A model generated the notes under the pieces. That model saw only the letters and a list, made by a program, of their open reading frames with translations, was not told the DNA's origin and made no database searches. Both the position numbers and the translations under genes were made by a program. 27,022 bases of DNA, taken from Subdoligranulum sp. Lineage in GTDB: Bacteria; Bacillota; Clostridia; Oscillospirales; Ruminococcaceae. Shown here one piece after another: positions 1 through 7,242 of the stretch; position 1 is the first letter of the stretch, and each line of letters starts with the position of its first letter. The stretch covers positions 1 to 27,022 of the forward strand of contig SFIE01000026.1 in assembly GCA_004555405.1 (NCBI GenBank), written 5' to 3'.

Positions 1-41
1 TTGGATACAAGAAAGCATTTTCTTGCAGACAGGAGAATAAA

Positions 42-359
42 ATGGCAGAAGAAATCAAAAACAGCGCCACCGAAGAAGATTACGAGCCCGATCTCATCAC
101 CCTGGAGGATGAAGACGGTCAGGAATGCACCTTTGAGGTGATCGATGCCACCGATTACGAGGGTGTGCATTATCTGGCACTGGTTCCCTATGTGGAAAAC
201 GAAGAGGATGTGCAGGATGATGCCCAGCTGATCTTGATGCGTGTCGGCAAAGACGATCAGGGCGAATTTTTGGATATCGTAGAAGACGATGAAGAGCTTT
301 ATCAGGTGAGCAAGATCTTTGAAAAGCGCCTTGCTGAATATTTTAACATCGAACAGTAA
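42..359 (+). CDS. DUF1292 family protein (YrzB-like)
   Basis: A 105-residue, very acidic cytoplasmic protein. The core (about residues 15-100) has the DUF1292 pattern: an 'ITLEDEDGQE' strand, a 'YLALVPY' strand and a 'DDEELYQVSKIFEKRL' helix near the end. The molecular role of the family is not known. In many Firmicutes it sits near yqgF/ruvX and alaS, which would lie left of the window. The start is supported by an AGGAGA site about 6 bases upstream of ATG. It is followed directly by a structured RNA region. I am confident of the family, not of a function. Confidence 0.9.
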   Translation: MAEEIKNSATEEDYEPDLITLEDEDGQECTFEVIDATDYEGVHYLALVPYVENEEDVQDDAQLILMRVGKDDQGEFLDIVEDDEELYQVSKIFEKRLAEYFNIEQ

Positions 360-375
360 ATCCTAATTATGCCAA

Positions 376-566
376 GAGCCTGCCCGGCTCGATTTGTTGC
401 GGCTTTATATAATCCTACTAATCAATTTTCGGGAGCCCGATGTCCATTGGTGGATTGCAGACCTCCCGCTTCGGCGGAAGAAGGGAGCAGGAACCCAGTT
501 GCAGGGCACCCACCTGCCTTTTCGGTAGGTTTTGATTGGCCGCAGACGACCGGGCGGGTTTTTATT
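376..566 (+). ncRNA. ssrS: Structured RNA, probable 6S RNA
   Basis: The 190 bases after the DUF1292 gene fold as one long rod. The ends pair perfectly over 9 bp (CCTGCCCGG at 379-387 with CCGGGCGGG at 550-558). After an unpaired stretch, GCGGC (399-403) pairs with GCCGC (539-543). A 7-bp hairpin (512-518 with 524-530) lies in the 3' half, preceded by GCACCCACC. A T-run follows at 559, so the closing stem also acts as terminator. Length, closing stem, internal bubble and the 'CACCCACCTG' hairpin resemble 6S RNA, which binds sigma-A RNA polymerase in stationary phase. The fold is seen; the 6S identity is recognition by eye. SRP RNA, tmRNA and RNase P signatures are absent. Confidence 0.62.
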
Positions 567-576
567 TTGTCCAAAG

Positions 577-620
577 ATGCCTGCACTGCACACGAAAAGC
601 AGAGCGGCAGGCATTATTTT
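577..620 (+). terminator. Hairpin with T-rich tail
   Basis: ATGCCTGC (577-584) pairs perfectly with GCAGGCAT (607-614), followed by TATTTTG. It lies between the 6S-like RNA and the next gene. It could be a backup terminator for the RNA or a leader hairpin of the downstream gene. Confidence 0.5.
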
Positions 621-672
621 GTGAAATGCTGTAATTTTATTATTTTGATGCATTGAAAGAGGGAACCACTTC

Positions 673-1449
673 ATGCCGTATCTTGAGCAGGGCAGCACGC
701 TGCCGAAATTTCGCTATGATGCGCCCTATGCTGCCCAGCAGTCCATCACCGAGCTTTATCGCAGCCAGCCTGCGGTGATGGTCTTTTTAAGCAACTTCGG
801 CCACCCCATCACCCGTGCCGTTGTAAAAGACTATCTGTCCACGCTGGACAGCCTGCAGGGCTGCAGCCTGGCGTGTGTGGTGCATTCGCGCCACGAATCG
901 GTGGCGCACGCTTTGCAGGGGCGCGAGCTGCCGTTTACCATGATCTGTGATGCCGACGGCGAGTTGTATCGCCATTTTGAGATCCCGCAGGAAACCAGCC
1001 CCCTGCGCTACAGTTCGCTGCGGGCAGCGGCGATCCTGCACAAGGCCAAAAAAGAGGGCTACAGCCCCAAGGGCCAGCCGCAGCAGCTGCCGCTCACGCT
1101 GGTGGTGGATACCGACGGCACCATTCTGTTTGCCCACTATGGCCGCAGCCTGACCGATCTGCCGGAAAACTGCGCCGCCATCAGCGAGTTGGCCGCACAG
1201 GCCGCCGCTGCCCGCCCGCAGGCGGAGGAAGCTGCCGAAGAACCTGTGGAGGAACCGCAGGCAGAAGAGCCTGCCGAAAGCCTGCAGCCGGATGACGCAC
1301 CGCCCCGGCCGGAGAGTATCGTTCCGGAGCAGGAGCAGGCCCCTGCAGCGCCGTCTGCACCGCCCGCCGAGGGCGCAGCCGATAAGTATAAAACCGAGCA
1401 GTTCACCCTTGAAAGCTTTTTCCAACAAGGCTCGCAGGATCGCGAGTAA
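673..1449 (+). CDS. Peroxiredoxin-like thioredoxin-fold protein, peroxidatic Cys missing
   Basis: A 258-residue protein. Residues 1-175 look like an AhpC/TSA-type redoxin: a 'PAVMVFLSNFG' strand, a 'LPFTMICDADGELYRHF' segment, and a 'PLTLVVDTDGTILFAHYG' cis-Pro hairpin. Where peroxiredoxins carry the peroxidatic Cys after the first strand (F-G-C-P-x-x-R style), this protein has 'NFGHPITR', with His at about residue 44. Two-Cys chemistry at that site is therefore unlikely. Residues from about 180 to 238 are a low-complexity Glu/Ala/Pro tail, ending in a more ordered 'YKTEQFTLESFF' segment. GAGGGA upstream supports the start. It stands alone between the RNA and a convergent gene. A redox, sensor or scaffold role is possible but not shown. 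Confidence 0.75.
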   Translation: MPYLEQGSTLPKFRYDAPYAAQQSITELYRSQPAVMVFLSNFGHPITRAVVKDYLSTLDSLQGCSLACVVHSRHESVAHALQGRELPFTMICDADGELYRHFEIPQETSPLRYSSLRAAAILHKAKKEGYSPKGQPQQLPLTLVVDTDGTILFAHYGRSLTDLPENCAAISELAAQAAAARPQAEEAAEEPVEEPQAEEPAESLQPDDAPPRPESIVPEQEQAPAAPSAPPAEGAADKYKTEQFTLESFFQQGSQDRE

Positions 1450-1477
1450 CAGCCCCCAAGGCTGCCAATAAAAATAG

Positions 1478-1520
1478 GCCCCGTCGAATCGGCATTTTGC
1501 TGACCCGGCGGGGCATATTT
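1478..1520. terminator. Bidirectional terminator between convergent genes
   Basis: GCCCCGTCG (1478-1486) pairs with CGGCGGGGC (1506-1514), including one G-U pair, with a second small stem inside the loop. A T-run lies on the plus-strand side and an A-run (TTTTTA on minus) on the other, so it can serve both converging genes. Confidence 0.8.
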
Positions 1521-1524
1521 TGGT

Positions 1525-2514
1525 TCAGGTGATCTTCAGCGCGCGCTGTGCGCGGTAAACGATATAGCGGAACAGCCCGGCGATCAGGCTGCATTCCACC
1601 CACACATAGTTGGGCAGATCCCGCAGGCGGAAACGCGGCTTATCCAGCTTGGGAATGGCCTTCCATGCCTCGGCAAAGCCCTTGGCATAATCGCTGCCAA
1701 AGCCGCGCAGGCGGAACATGACCACCTTCAGCAGATAGCCCAGCACCAAAAACGGCAGATTGAGCAGCAGCATCAGCAGGGGCATATTTTTATAGGGCAG
1801 CAAAATACTGTTGCGGCCGCTTTGAATGCTTTTAAACGGATTGTAGCGCACTGCGCCCGTGGTGGCACCGCAAATGTGATAGCAGCGGGCCGTGGGGCAA
1901 TACACATTGCGATAGCCGCGGCTGTTGGCGCGCCAGCTGATGTCAACATCCTCATAATAAGCAAAGAAGTTTTCATCAAACAGGCCAATTTCGTCCAGAA
2001 TGCTTTTGCGGTACAGCGCCGCGCCGCCGCAGGCCGAAAAGGTGCGGCAGGGCTTTGTGTATCGGCTGGCCTTTAAGCCGTCGCCTCGCTTGCAGGCAAA
2101 GCCCAGAAGCGTAACATAATCGCCTGCATCGTCGGCCAGCTCACGCTCAAAATGGCGGATCATCAGGCTGCTCACGGCAAAAATGCGCGCATCGCTTTCG
2201 GCGGTTTTGATCAGTTCGGCCAGCCATGTGGGCTCGGCAAAGGCATCGTTGTTGAAAAGCGCCACATATTCGCCCTTGGCCAGGCGGATGCCCTGATTTA
2301 CCGCATAGGAAAACCCGGTGTTGCGGTCGTTTTCGATCAGGGTATACCCCGGGCGGCCTTGGTAGCTGCGGGCAATTTCCAAACTTTCGTCGGTGCTGGC
2401 GTTGTCGATCACGATCAGTTCAAAATCCTGCTCGGTTTGGGCGTACACCGATTCAATGGAATCGCGCAGCCAGCCCGCACCGTTTAAATTGGGGATCACT
2501 ACGGTTGCTTTCAT
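1525..2514 (-). CDS. Family 2 glycosyltransferase (rhamnosyltransferase-like)
   Basis: A GT-A fold GT2 enzyme of 329 residues, expected at the inner face of the membrane, moving a sugar from a nucleotide donor to a glycan. It starts 'VVIPNLNGAGWL', then has 'VIDNASTDES', the metal-binding 'LFNNDAF', and the acceptor-side block 'GLFDENFFAYYEDVDISWR', whose ED is the usual catalytic region. A hydrophobic stretch ('LLMLLLNLPFLVLGYLL') lies near residue 240. The ATG at 2514 is chosen over an in-frame ATG 15 bases upstream because a GAGGT site lies 8 bases before it and overlaps the upstream ATG. It lies 61 bp downstream of the transporter gene on the same strand. Substrate unknown. Confidence 0.88.
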   Translation of the reverse strand: MKATVVIPNLNGAGWLRDSIESVYAQTEQDFELIVIDNASTDESLEIARSYQGRPGYTLIENDRNTGFSYAVNQGIRLAKGEYVALFNNDAFAEPTWLAELIKTAESDARIFAVSSLMIRHFERELADDAGDYVTLLGFACKRGDGLKASRYTKPCRTFSACGGAALYRKSILDEIGLFDENFFAYYEDVDISWRANSRGYRNVYCPTARCYHICGATTGAVRYNPFKSIQSGRNSILLPYKNMPLLMLLLNLPFLVLGYLLKVVMFRLRGFGSDYAKGFAEAWKAIPKLDKPRFRLRDLPNYVWVECSLIAGLFRYIVYRAQRALKIT

Positions 2515-2546
2515 GGAAAAATACCTCATTGTTTCAATTCGATTTC

Positions 2547-2555
2547 AGTATACCA
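2547..2555 (-). promoter_or_regulatory. Possible extended -10 promoter for the glycosyltransferase
   Basis: On the minus strand TGGTATACT reads as TGN plus a -10 box, 33 bases before the chosen start codon. No good -35 is visible. It would allow expression of the glycosyltransferase independently of the riboswitch-controlled transporter. Confidence 0.4.
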
Positions 2556-2575
2556 TAAATGAAACAAAATGGGAA

Positions 2576-3211
2576 TCAGGCTTTTTCTGCGCTCAAAAGC
2601 CAGCGGCACAGCGGCAGTGCAAGACCGCCCACGGCATTGCCCGCCGTCATGACCAGCAGTTTGCTGAGGGCAGGCAGGCTCCATGCCCCGGCCATGCCAA
2701 AATAAAACATATTGGCCACGCAGTGCTCAAACCCTGCCAGAATGAACCCGGCCACGCAGAGAAAAAGCCCCAGATACTTGCCGACTTCGTGCGGGTTCGA
2801 GCGGAAACCGTCCACGGCAATATACATCAGGATATTGCAGAAAATGCTCAGCACAAACAGGCTGAGAAGGCTATCGTTCAACTTGACGGCGCACAGAGCA
2901 GCAGCTTTTTCCTGAAAGGCCGGGGCCAGGCGTGTAAAGCCCAAGAGTGCAGCCACCAGATTCGTGCCTACCAGATTGCCCAGCCAGGTAATGCCAAGGC
3001 TTGCAGCATAATCGGGCCCTTGCCCGGGCAGATAGCCCACCCGCCCGGTGAACAGATGGAACCCCCTCGTCACGATGGTGAACAGACCCAGCGTAAAGAA
3101 CAAAGCCCCCAGAATTTTGCTTTCAAAGCCCAGGTAAAACGCGCCGCCCAGGCCGATGCACACCCCGGCCAGAATGCTTTGTACCCAAAGTTCCTTAAAA
3201 TTCAGTTTCAT
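2576..3211 (-). CDS. Formate/nitrite transporter family (FNT) channel
   Basis: A 211-residue integral membrane protein with about six hydrophobic segments, shorter than the usual 250-285 residues of FocA/NirC. Family hallmarks: 'LFTGRVGYL' after TM2, 'WLGNLVGTNLVAALLG' in TM3, 'SIFCNILMYIAV' in TM4, and 'GFEHCVANMFYFGM', the FNT loop with the channel His in 'FEH'. These proteins pass formate, nitrite or similar small anions across the inner membrane. The gene is behind its own promoter, a ZTP riboswitch and an intrinsic terminator, which links it to folate and purine one-carbon supply and makes formate the most likely substrate (inference). A GGAGG site lies before the ATG. Confidence 0.9.
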   Translation of the reverse strand: MKLNFKELWVQSILAGVCIGLGGAFYLGFESKILGALFFTLGLFTIVTRGFHLFTGRVGYLPGQGPDYAASLGITWLGNLVGTNLVAALLGFTRLAPAFQEKAAALCAVKLNDSLLSLFVLSIFCNILMYIAVDGFRSNPHEVGKYLGLFLCVAGFILAGFEHCVANMFYFGMAGAWSLPALSKLLVMTAGNAVGGLALPLCRWLLSAEKA

Positions 3212-3242
3212 AAGAGATTCCTCCTGCTTTTTCTATATCCGA

Positions 3243-3290
3243 AAAATAAAAAAACTGGGCAGACTGCACTTTGCGTGCAGAACTGCCCAG
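3243..3290 (-). terminator. Leader terminator of the riboswitch
   Basis: On the minus strand CTGGGCAG (3290-3283) pairs with CTGCCCAG (3262-3255), with an inner CTGCAC/GTGCAG stem, followed by TTTTTTTATTTTT (3254-3242). Its 5' arm is the same segment that forms the last aptamer stem, so aptamer folding and termination exclude each other. Confidence 0.88.
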
Positions 3291-3351
3291 ACGGTCGGCA
3301 TTCTTTGCTTTCAGCAGCACTGTGTTGCTTCACATCTTCCGTCAGCTGCTG
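3284..3351 (-). promoter_or_regulatory. ZTP (pfl-motif) riboswitch aptamer
   Basis: Read on the minus strand from 3351: P1 pairs CAGCAGC (3351-3345) with GCTGCTG (3318-3312). Inside it lie CUGACGGAAG and a small hairpin UGUG/CACA. After an A-rich linker comes UGCCGACCGUCUGGGCA (3300-3284), where UGCC pairs with GGCA and the loop CCGUC pairs back to GACGG (3343-3339) as a pseudoknot. This arrangement and the 'GCCGACCGYCUGGGCA' element match my memory of the pfl/ZTP motif, which senses ZTP/ZMP when 10-formyl-tetrahydrofolate runs short and usually turns genes on. The last stem overlaps the terminator arm, consistent with an ON switch. Pairings are seen; the ligand is inferred from the family. 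Confidence 0.85.
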
Positions 3352-3361
3352 GAATGGTTTT

Positions 3362-3391
3362 ATCATAGCAGACAGCGTATACAAAAGTCAA
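3362..3391 (-). promoter_or_regulatory. Sigma-A promoter of the FNT leader
   Basis: On the minus strand TTGACT (3391-3386), an 18-bp spacer and TATGAT (3367-3362). It predicts a start near 3355, a few bases before the aptamer P1 stem. Confidence 0.8.
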
Positions 3392-3486
3392 GCCTGGGGC
3401 GCTTTTTTGACGGATTATGCGCCGCCCGTTTGCCTATACTGAACATGGCAGCGCCGGGCAAAAGGGCGCTGCGCGGAGGATAGGCA

Positions 3487-5763
3487 ATGATGCTGTTTTT
3501 TTATAAAGATTTTTCCCGCCCGGCGGGGCGTGCGCTCAAAACCGCCGTAAAGCTGGCGGGCCAGCAGGGCTTTGCCAGCGCGCACACCGGGCATTTGCTG
3601 CTGGCCTTGCTGCGCCAGCACGGCAGCGCGGCGGCAGAGTTTTTGCACAACCGCAATATCAGCGAGGGCGCGGTGCGGCAGCTGGTGCGGCAGGAGGGGG
3701 CAAACCGCCCCCGGCATTTGAATCGGCACGATGTCAGCCCCGAGCTTACGCGCGCCATGGAATTTGCGCGCTTGGGGGCGCATTCCTCCCGCAGCCGCAA
3801 GGCGGGCACCGAGCATTTGCTGTGCGCTCTTTTAGAGGACGATCAATGCACCGCCGGGGTGTGGATGCGGGGCCTTGGGCTGGAGCTGCCGCAGGCTGCC
3901 CGGGAATGCCGCCTGCTTACCGGGCAGCTGGTGCTGCCGGGGCCGCCGCGTGCCGTGGCCCGCACGGGCAGCCGCCCCAGCGATAAATATGGCCGCGATC
4001 TGACCAGAATGGCGCAGGAAGGCGAATTGGACCCCGTTTTGTGCCGCGAGAGCGAGCTGGCGCGCATGGAGGAAATTTTGTGCCGCCGCCGCAAAAACAA
4101 CCCCTGTCTGGTGGGGGAGCCCGGCGTGGGCAAAACGGCGCTGGTCGAAGCACTGGCGCAGCGCATTGCCTCGGGCCGGGCCGCTGCGGCACTGTGCGGG
4201 CGGCGGGTGCTGGCGCTGGATATGGCGGCCATTGTGGCGGGCACCAAATACCGGGGTGATTTTGAAGAGCGCTTTCGCAATCTGCTGGAGGAGCTGCAGC
4301 GCGACAAAAACACCATCCTGTTTATCGACGAGATCCATGTGGTGGTGGGGGCAGGCGCTGCCGAGGGAGCCATTGATGCAGCCAGCATTTTAAAGCCCAT
4401 GCTGGCGCGCGGCGAGCTGCAGGTGATCGGCGCCACCACGCAGGAGGAATACCGCACAGTGATCCAAAAAGATGCCGCATTGGAGCGCCGCTTTGGCCGC
4501 GTTTGGGTGGAGGAGCCCACCCCCGAGGCCGCCGAGCAGATCTTAACGGGGCTTATGCCGCGCTACGAGCGGTTTCACCGCGTGAGCATTCCCCCCGAAA
4601 CCATTCGTGCGGCGGTGGAATTGAGCGTGCGTTATCTGCCCGGGCGCTTTTTGCCGGACAAAGCCATCGACCTGCTGGACGAAGCCGCCGCATCACTGCG
4701 CATTCAGCCGCCGCCCGTGCCCGATGGCGTGTTCAAAAGCCTTACACCGGCCCATGTGGCGGCGGTGGTCAGCCGGGCCAGCGGGGTTCCGGCAGAGCGC
4801 ATCACAGAACAGCAGCGCGAACGGCTGGCGCTGCTGGAAAGCCGTATGGAGCAGCAGGTGGTGGGCCAGCAAAAGGCAGTGCAGGCCGTGGCGGGGGCCA
4901 TCCGGCGCAGCCGCACCGGCCTGCGTGAAGCGGGCAGACCCATAGGCTCCATGCTGTTTCTGGGGCCGAGCGGTGTGGGAAAAACGCATTTGGCCCGCAC
5001 CCTGGCACGCTGCTGGTTTGGCACCGAAAAGGCACTTTTGCGCTTTGATATGAGCGAATATATGGAGCAGCACACCGTTGCACGCCTGATCGGCGCACCG
5101 CCGGGCTATCTGGGGCACGAGGAAGGCGGCCAGCTTACCGAGGCAGTGCGCCGCCGCCCGTACAGCGTGGTGCTGTTTGACGAGATCGAAAAAGCACACG
5201 GCGATATTCAGAACATTCTTCTGCAAATTTTAGAGGATGGCTGTCTGACGGATTCTCTGGGCCGCAAAACCGATTTTTCCAACACCGTGGTGCTGCTTAC
5301 CAGCAATCTGGGGGCGCGCTGCCTTGCCGGGCAAAAAGCGGCCATGGGCTTTGGCGGCTGCGAAGATGATTTCGCCCGCCAGCAGCAAAAGGCGCTGGAG
5401 GAAGCCCGCGCCTATTTTCGGCCGGAGCTTTTGGGCCGCATGGACGAGGTGGTGGTGTTTCGCTCTTTGCAGCAAAACGACCTTGCCGCCATTGCCGAGC
5501 AGCTTTTGTGCCAGTTGGAGGAGCGGGCCGAAAAAAGCGGCTATCATTTGCAGCATGAACCGGCTTTGCCGGGGGTGCTGGCGCAAAACACCCGCCAAAT
5601 CTACGGTGCGCGTGAGCTGCGCCGCCGTGTGACCAAGGCCGTAGAGCAGGCATTGGCCGATAAAATTGCCGAGGGCGCCCCCGCGCCCGGCACGGTGTTC
5701 ACGGCCTGCAGCAGCGAAAACGGCGGCATTTCTTTGAAATGTGAGCAGATGGAAACCGTGTAA
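3487..5763 (+). CDS. clpC: ClpC/ClpA-type AAA+ unfoldase lacking the M domain
   Basis: A 758-residue Hsp100 ATPase that would unfold proteins and feed them to ClpP. Residues 1-140 form the double Clp N-domain. AAA1 has Walker A 'GEPGVGKT' near 209, Walker B 'ILFIDEIH' near 278 and the arginine finger region 'ALERRFGRV' near 332. AAA2 has 'GPSGVGKT' near 493, 'VVLFDEIEKAH' near 561 and 'LLTSNLGA'. An 'AMGFGG' loop near 620 sits where ClpP-binding loops (VGF/IGF) occur, so ClpP partnership is likely. The coiled-coil M domain that ClpC uses to bind MecA is absent: AAA1 passes via 'SLRIQPPPVPD' straight to 'LTPAHVAAVVS'. GGAGGA precedes the start; a TATACT at 3435-3440 is a possible -10. No CtsR box is seen. 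Confidence 0.9.
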   Translation: MMLFFYKDFSRPAGRALKTAVKLAGQQGFASAHTGHLLLALLRQHGSAAAEFLHNRNISEGAVRQLVRQEGANRPRHLNRHDVSPELTRAMEFARLGAHSSRSRKAGTEHLLCALLEDDQCTAGVWMRGLGLELPQAARECRLLTGQLVLPGPPRAVARTGSRPSDKYGRDLTRMAQEGELDPVLCRESELARMEEILCRRRKNNPCLVGEPGVGKTALVEALAQRIASGRAAAALCGRRVLALDMAAIVAGTKYRGDFEERFRNLLEELQRDKNTILFIDEIHVVVGAGAAEGAIDAASILKPMLARGELQVIGATTQEEYRTVIQKDAALERRFGRVWVEEPTPEAAEQILTGLMPRYERFHRVSIPPETIRAAVELSVRYLPGRFLPDKAIDLLDEAAASLRIQPPPVPDGVFKSLTPAHVAAVVSRASGVPAERITEQQRERLALLESRMEQQVVGQQKAVQAVAGAIRRSRTGLREAGRPIGSMLFLGPSGVGKTHLARTLARCWFGTEKALLRFDMSEYMEQHTVARLIGAPPGYLGHEEGGQLTEAVRRRPYSVVLFDEIEKAHGDIQNILLQILEDGCLTDSLGRKTDFSNTVVLLTSNLGARCLAGQKAAMGFGGCEDDFARQQQKALEEARAYFRPELLGRMDEVVVFRSLQQNDLAAIAEQLLCQLEERAEKSGYHLQHEPALPGVLAQNTRQIYGARELRRRVTKAVEQALADKIAEGAPAPGTVFTACSSENGGISLKCEQMETV

Positions 5764-5771
5764 CAGCGCGC

Positions 5772-5812
5772 AAAAAAGCGCCAGGGCAAAAAAACTCGCC
5801 CTGGCGCTTTTG
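5772..5812. terminator. Bidirectional terminator between clpC and nfnB
   Basis: GCGCCAGGGC (5778-5787) and GCCCTGGCGC (5798-5807) form a perfect 10-bp stem with AAAAAA before and TTTT after, serving both convergent genes. Confidence 0.9.
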
Positions 5813-5831
5813 CTTTTGCAATCGAAACAAA

Positions 5832-7241
5832 TTATGCCTTTTTCTGAATGTACTGGTGGATCGCCTTGGCAGCGTCCTTACCGGCACCCATGGCCAAAAT
5901 CACAGTGGCGGCACCGGTAACGGCATCGCCGCCGGCATACACGGCCTCACGGCTGGTAAGGCCGTCATCGCCGTTGGTGATGATGCAGCCGTGGCGGTCA
6001 GCATCCAGGCCGGGGGTGGTGGTGCGGATCAGGGGGTTGGGGCTGGTGCCCAGCGCCATGATCATGGTGTCCACCTCCAGCTCAAACTCGCTGCCCTTCT
6101 TTTCAATGGGGCGGCGGCGGCCGGATTCATCGGGCTCGCCCAGCTCCATTTCAATGCAGGTCATGCCGCGCACCCAGCCGTTTTCATCGCCCAGCACCTC
6201 CACGGGGTTGCACAGGGTCTTAAAGATAATGCCCTCTTCCTCGGCGTGCTCCACTTCCTCGCGGCGGGCAGGCAGCTCGGCCATACCCCGGCGATAGACG
6301 ATGTACACGGTTTCTGCGCCCAAACGCTTGGCGCAGCGGGCAGCATCCATGGCCACATTGCCGCCGCCGCACACGGCTACGGCCTTGCTTTTGGCAATGG
6401 GGGTCTTGCTGTCGGGCCGATATGCCTTCATCAGGTTGGTACGGGTCAGGTATTCATTGGCGCTGTACACGCCCTTCAGGCTTTCGCCGGGAATGCCCAT
6501 AAAGCGGGGCAGGCCTGCGCCGGAAGCAATATACACAGCCTCGTAGCCGTATTCCTGCATCAGCTCGTCAATGGTCAGCACCTTGCCGATCACCATGTTG
6601 GTTTCAAAATCGACACCCAAAGCCTTCAGGCCGTCAATCTCGCTTTGCACAATGGCCTTGGGCAAACGGAATTCGGGAATGCCGTACATCAGCACGCCGC
6701 CTGCCACATGAAGGGCCTCAAACACGGTGACCTTGTAGCCCAGCTTGGCCAGATCGCCCGCGCAGGTCAGGCCACTGGGGCCTGCGCCGATAATGGCCAC
6801 CTTGTGCCCGTTGGAAGCAGGGGCTGTGGCCTGTGCCGTGGAATGCTCGCGGTGCCAGTCGGCGGCAAAACGCTCCAAACGGCCGATGCCCACGCTTTCG
6901 CAGCCTTCTTTTAAGCCGCGGGTGCAGCGGCCTTCGCACTGGCTTTCCTGCGGGCACACACGGCCGCACACGGCGGGCAGGGCAGAATCCTGTGCAAGCA
7001 CCTGATATGCGCCCTCAAAATCCTCGGCAGCAATCTTTTGAATAAACTCAGGAATCTTGATGCTCACGGGGCAGCCCTCAACGCAGGGCTTTTTGGGGCA
7101 GTTCAGGCAGCGCTTGGCCTCGTTTACGGCCATTTCAGCCGTGTAGCCAAGGGCGACCTCCTGAAAGTTTTTGTTGCGCACATGGGGGTCCTGGCTGGGC
7201 ATGGGGCACTTTTTGGGGTCGAGATTAAACTTGGATGCCAT
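5832..7241 (-). CDS. nfnB: NfnB: large subunit of electron-bifurcating NADH-dependent ferredoxin:NADP+ oxidoreductase
   Basis: A 469-residue iron-sulfur flavoprotein of the GltD/NfnB family. N-terminal clusters 'CLNCPKKPCVEGCP' and 'CGRVCPQESQCEGRC' supply Cys for two [4Fe-4S] centres. 'VAIIGAGPSGL' binds FAD, 'AVCGGGNVAMDAARCAKRLGA' binds NADP(H), and 'AVYAGGDAVTGAATVILAMGAGK' is the C-terminal FAD motif. On its own it could be called glutamate synthase small chain, but no large GltB is present, and the NfnA-type gene lies one base upstream. The pair is therefore better read as NfnAB, balancing NADH, NADPH and ferredoxin in the cytoplasm. The GGAGG site lies in the last codons of nfnA, so translation is probably coupled. 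Confidence 0.88.
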   Translation of the reverse strand: MASKFNLDPKKCPMPSQDPHVRNKNFQEVALGYTAEMAVNEAKRCLNCPKKPCVEGCPVSIKIPEFIQKIAAEDFEGAYQVLAQDSALPAVCGRVCPQESQCEGRCTRGLKEGCESVGIGRLERFAADWHREHSTAQATAPASNGHKVAIIGAGPSGLTCAGDLAKLGYKVTVFEALHVAGGVLMYGIPEFRLPKAIVQSEIDGLKALGVDFETNMVIGKVLTIDELMQEYGYEAVYIASGAGLPRFMGIPGESLKGVYSANEYLTRTNLMKAYRPDSKTPIAKSKAVAVCGGGNVAMDAARCAKRLGAETVYIVYRRGMAELPARREEVEHAEEEGIIFKTLCNPVEVLGDENGWVRGMTCIEMELGEPDESGRRRPIEKKGSEFELEVDTMIMALGTSPNPLIRTTTPGLDADRHGCIITNGDDGLTSREAVYAGGDAVTGAATVILAMGAGKDAAKAIHQYIQKKA

Positions 7242-7242
7242 G

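Noticed and set aside
3255..3351. Other riboswitch classes (glutamine, fluoride, THF, preQ1) for the FNT leader
   Set aside because: A partial 'GACGGAAG' resembles the glutamine motif, but the pseudoknot layout and the UGCCGACCGUCUGGGCA element fit only the ZTP motif.
2393..3442. Long plus-strand frame opposite the FNT gene
   Set aside because: Shadow of the minus-strand transporter; it crosses the riboswitch and promoter and has no family features.
3421..3445. Full promoter for clpC with TTGACG and TATACT
   Set aside because: The spacing is about 22 bp, too long; only the -10-like box is mentioned.
5832..7241. Glutamate synthase small subunit (gltD)
   Set aside because: No large subunit is nearby, and the NfnA-type partner one base upstream fits NfnAB better.
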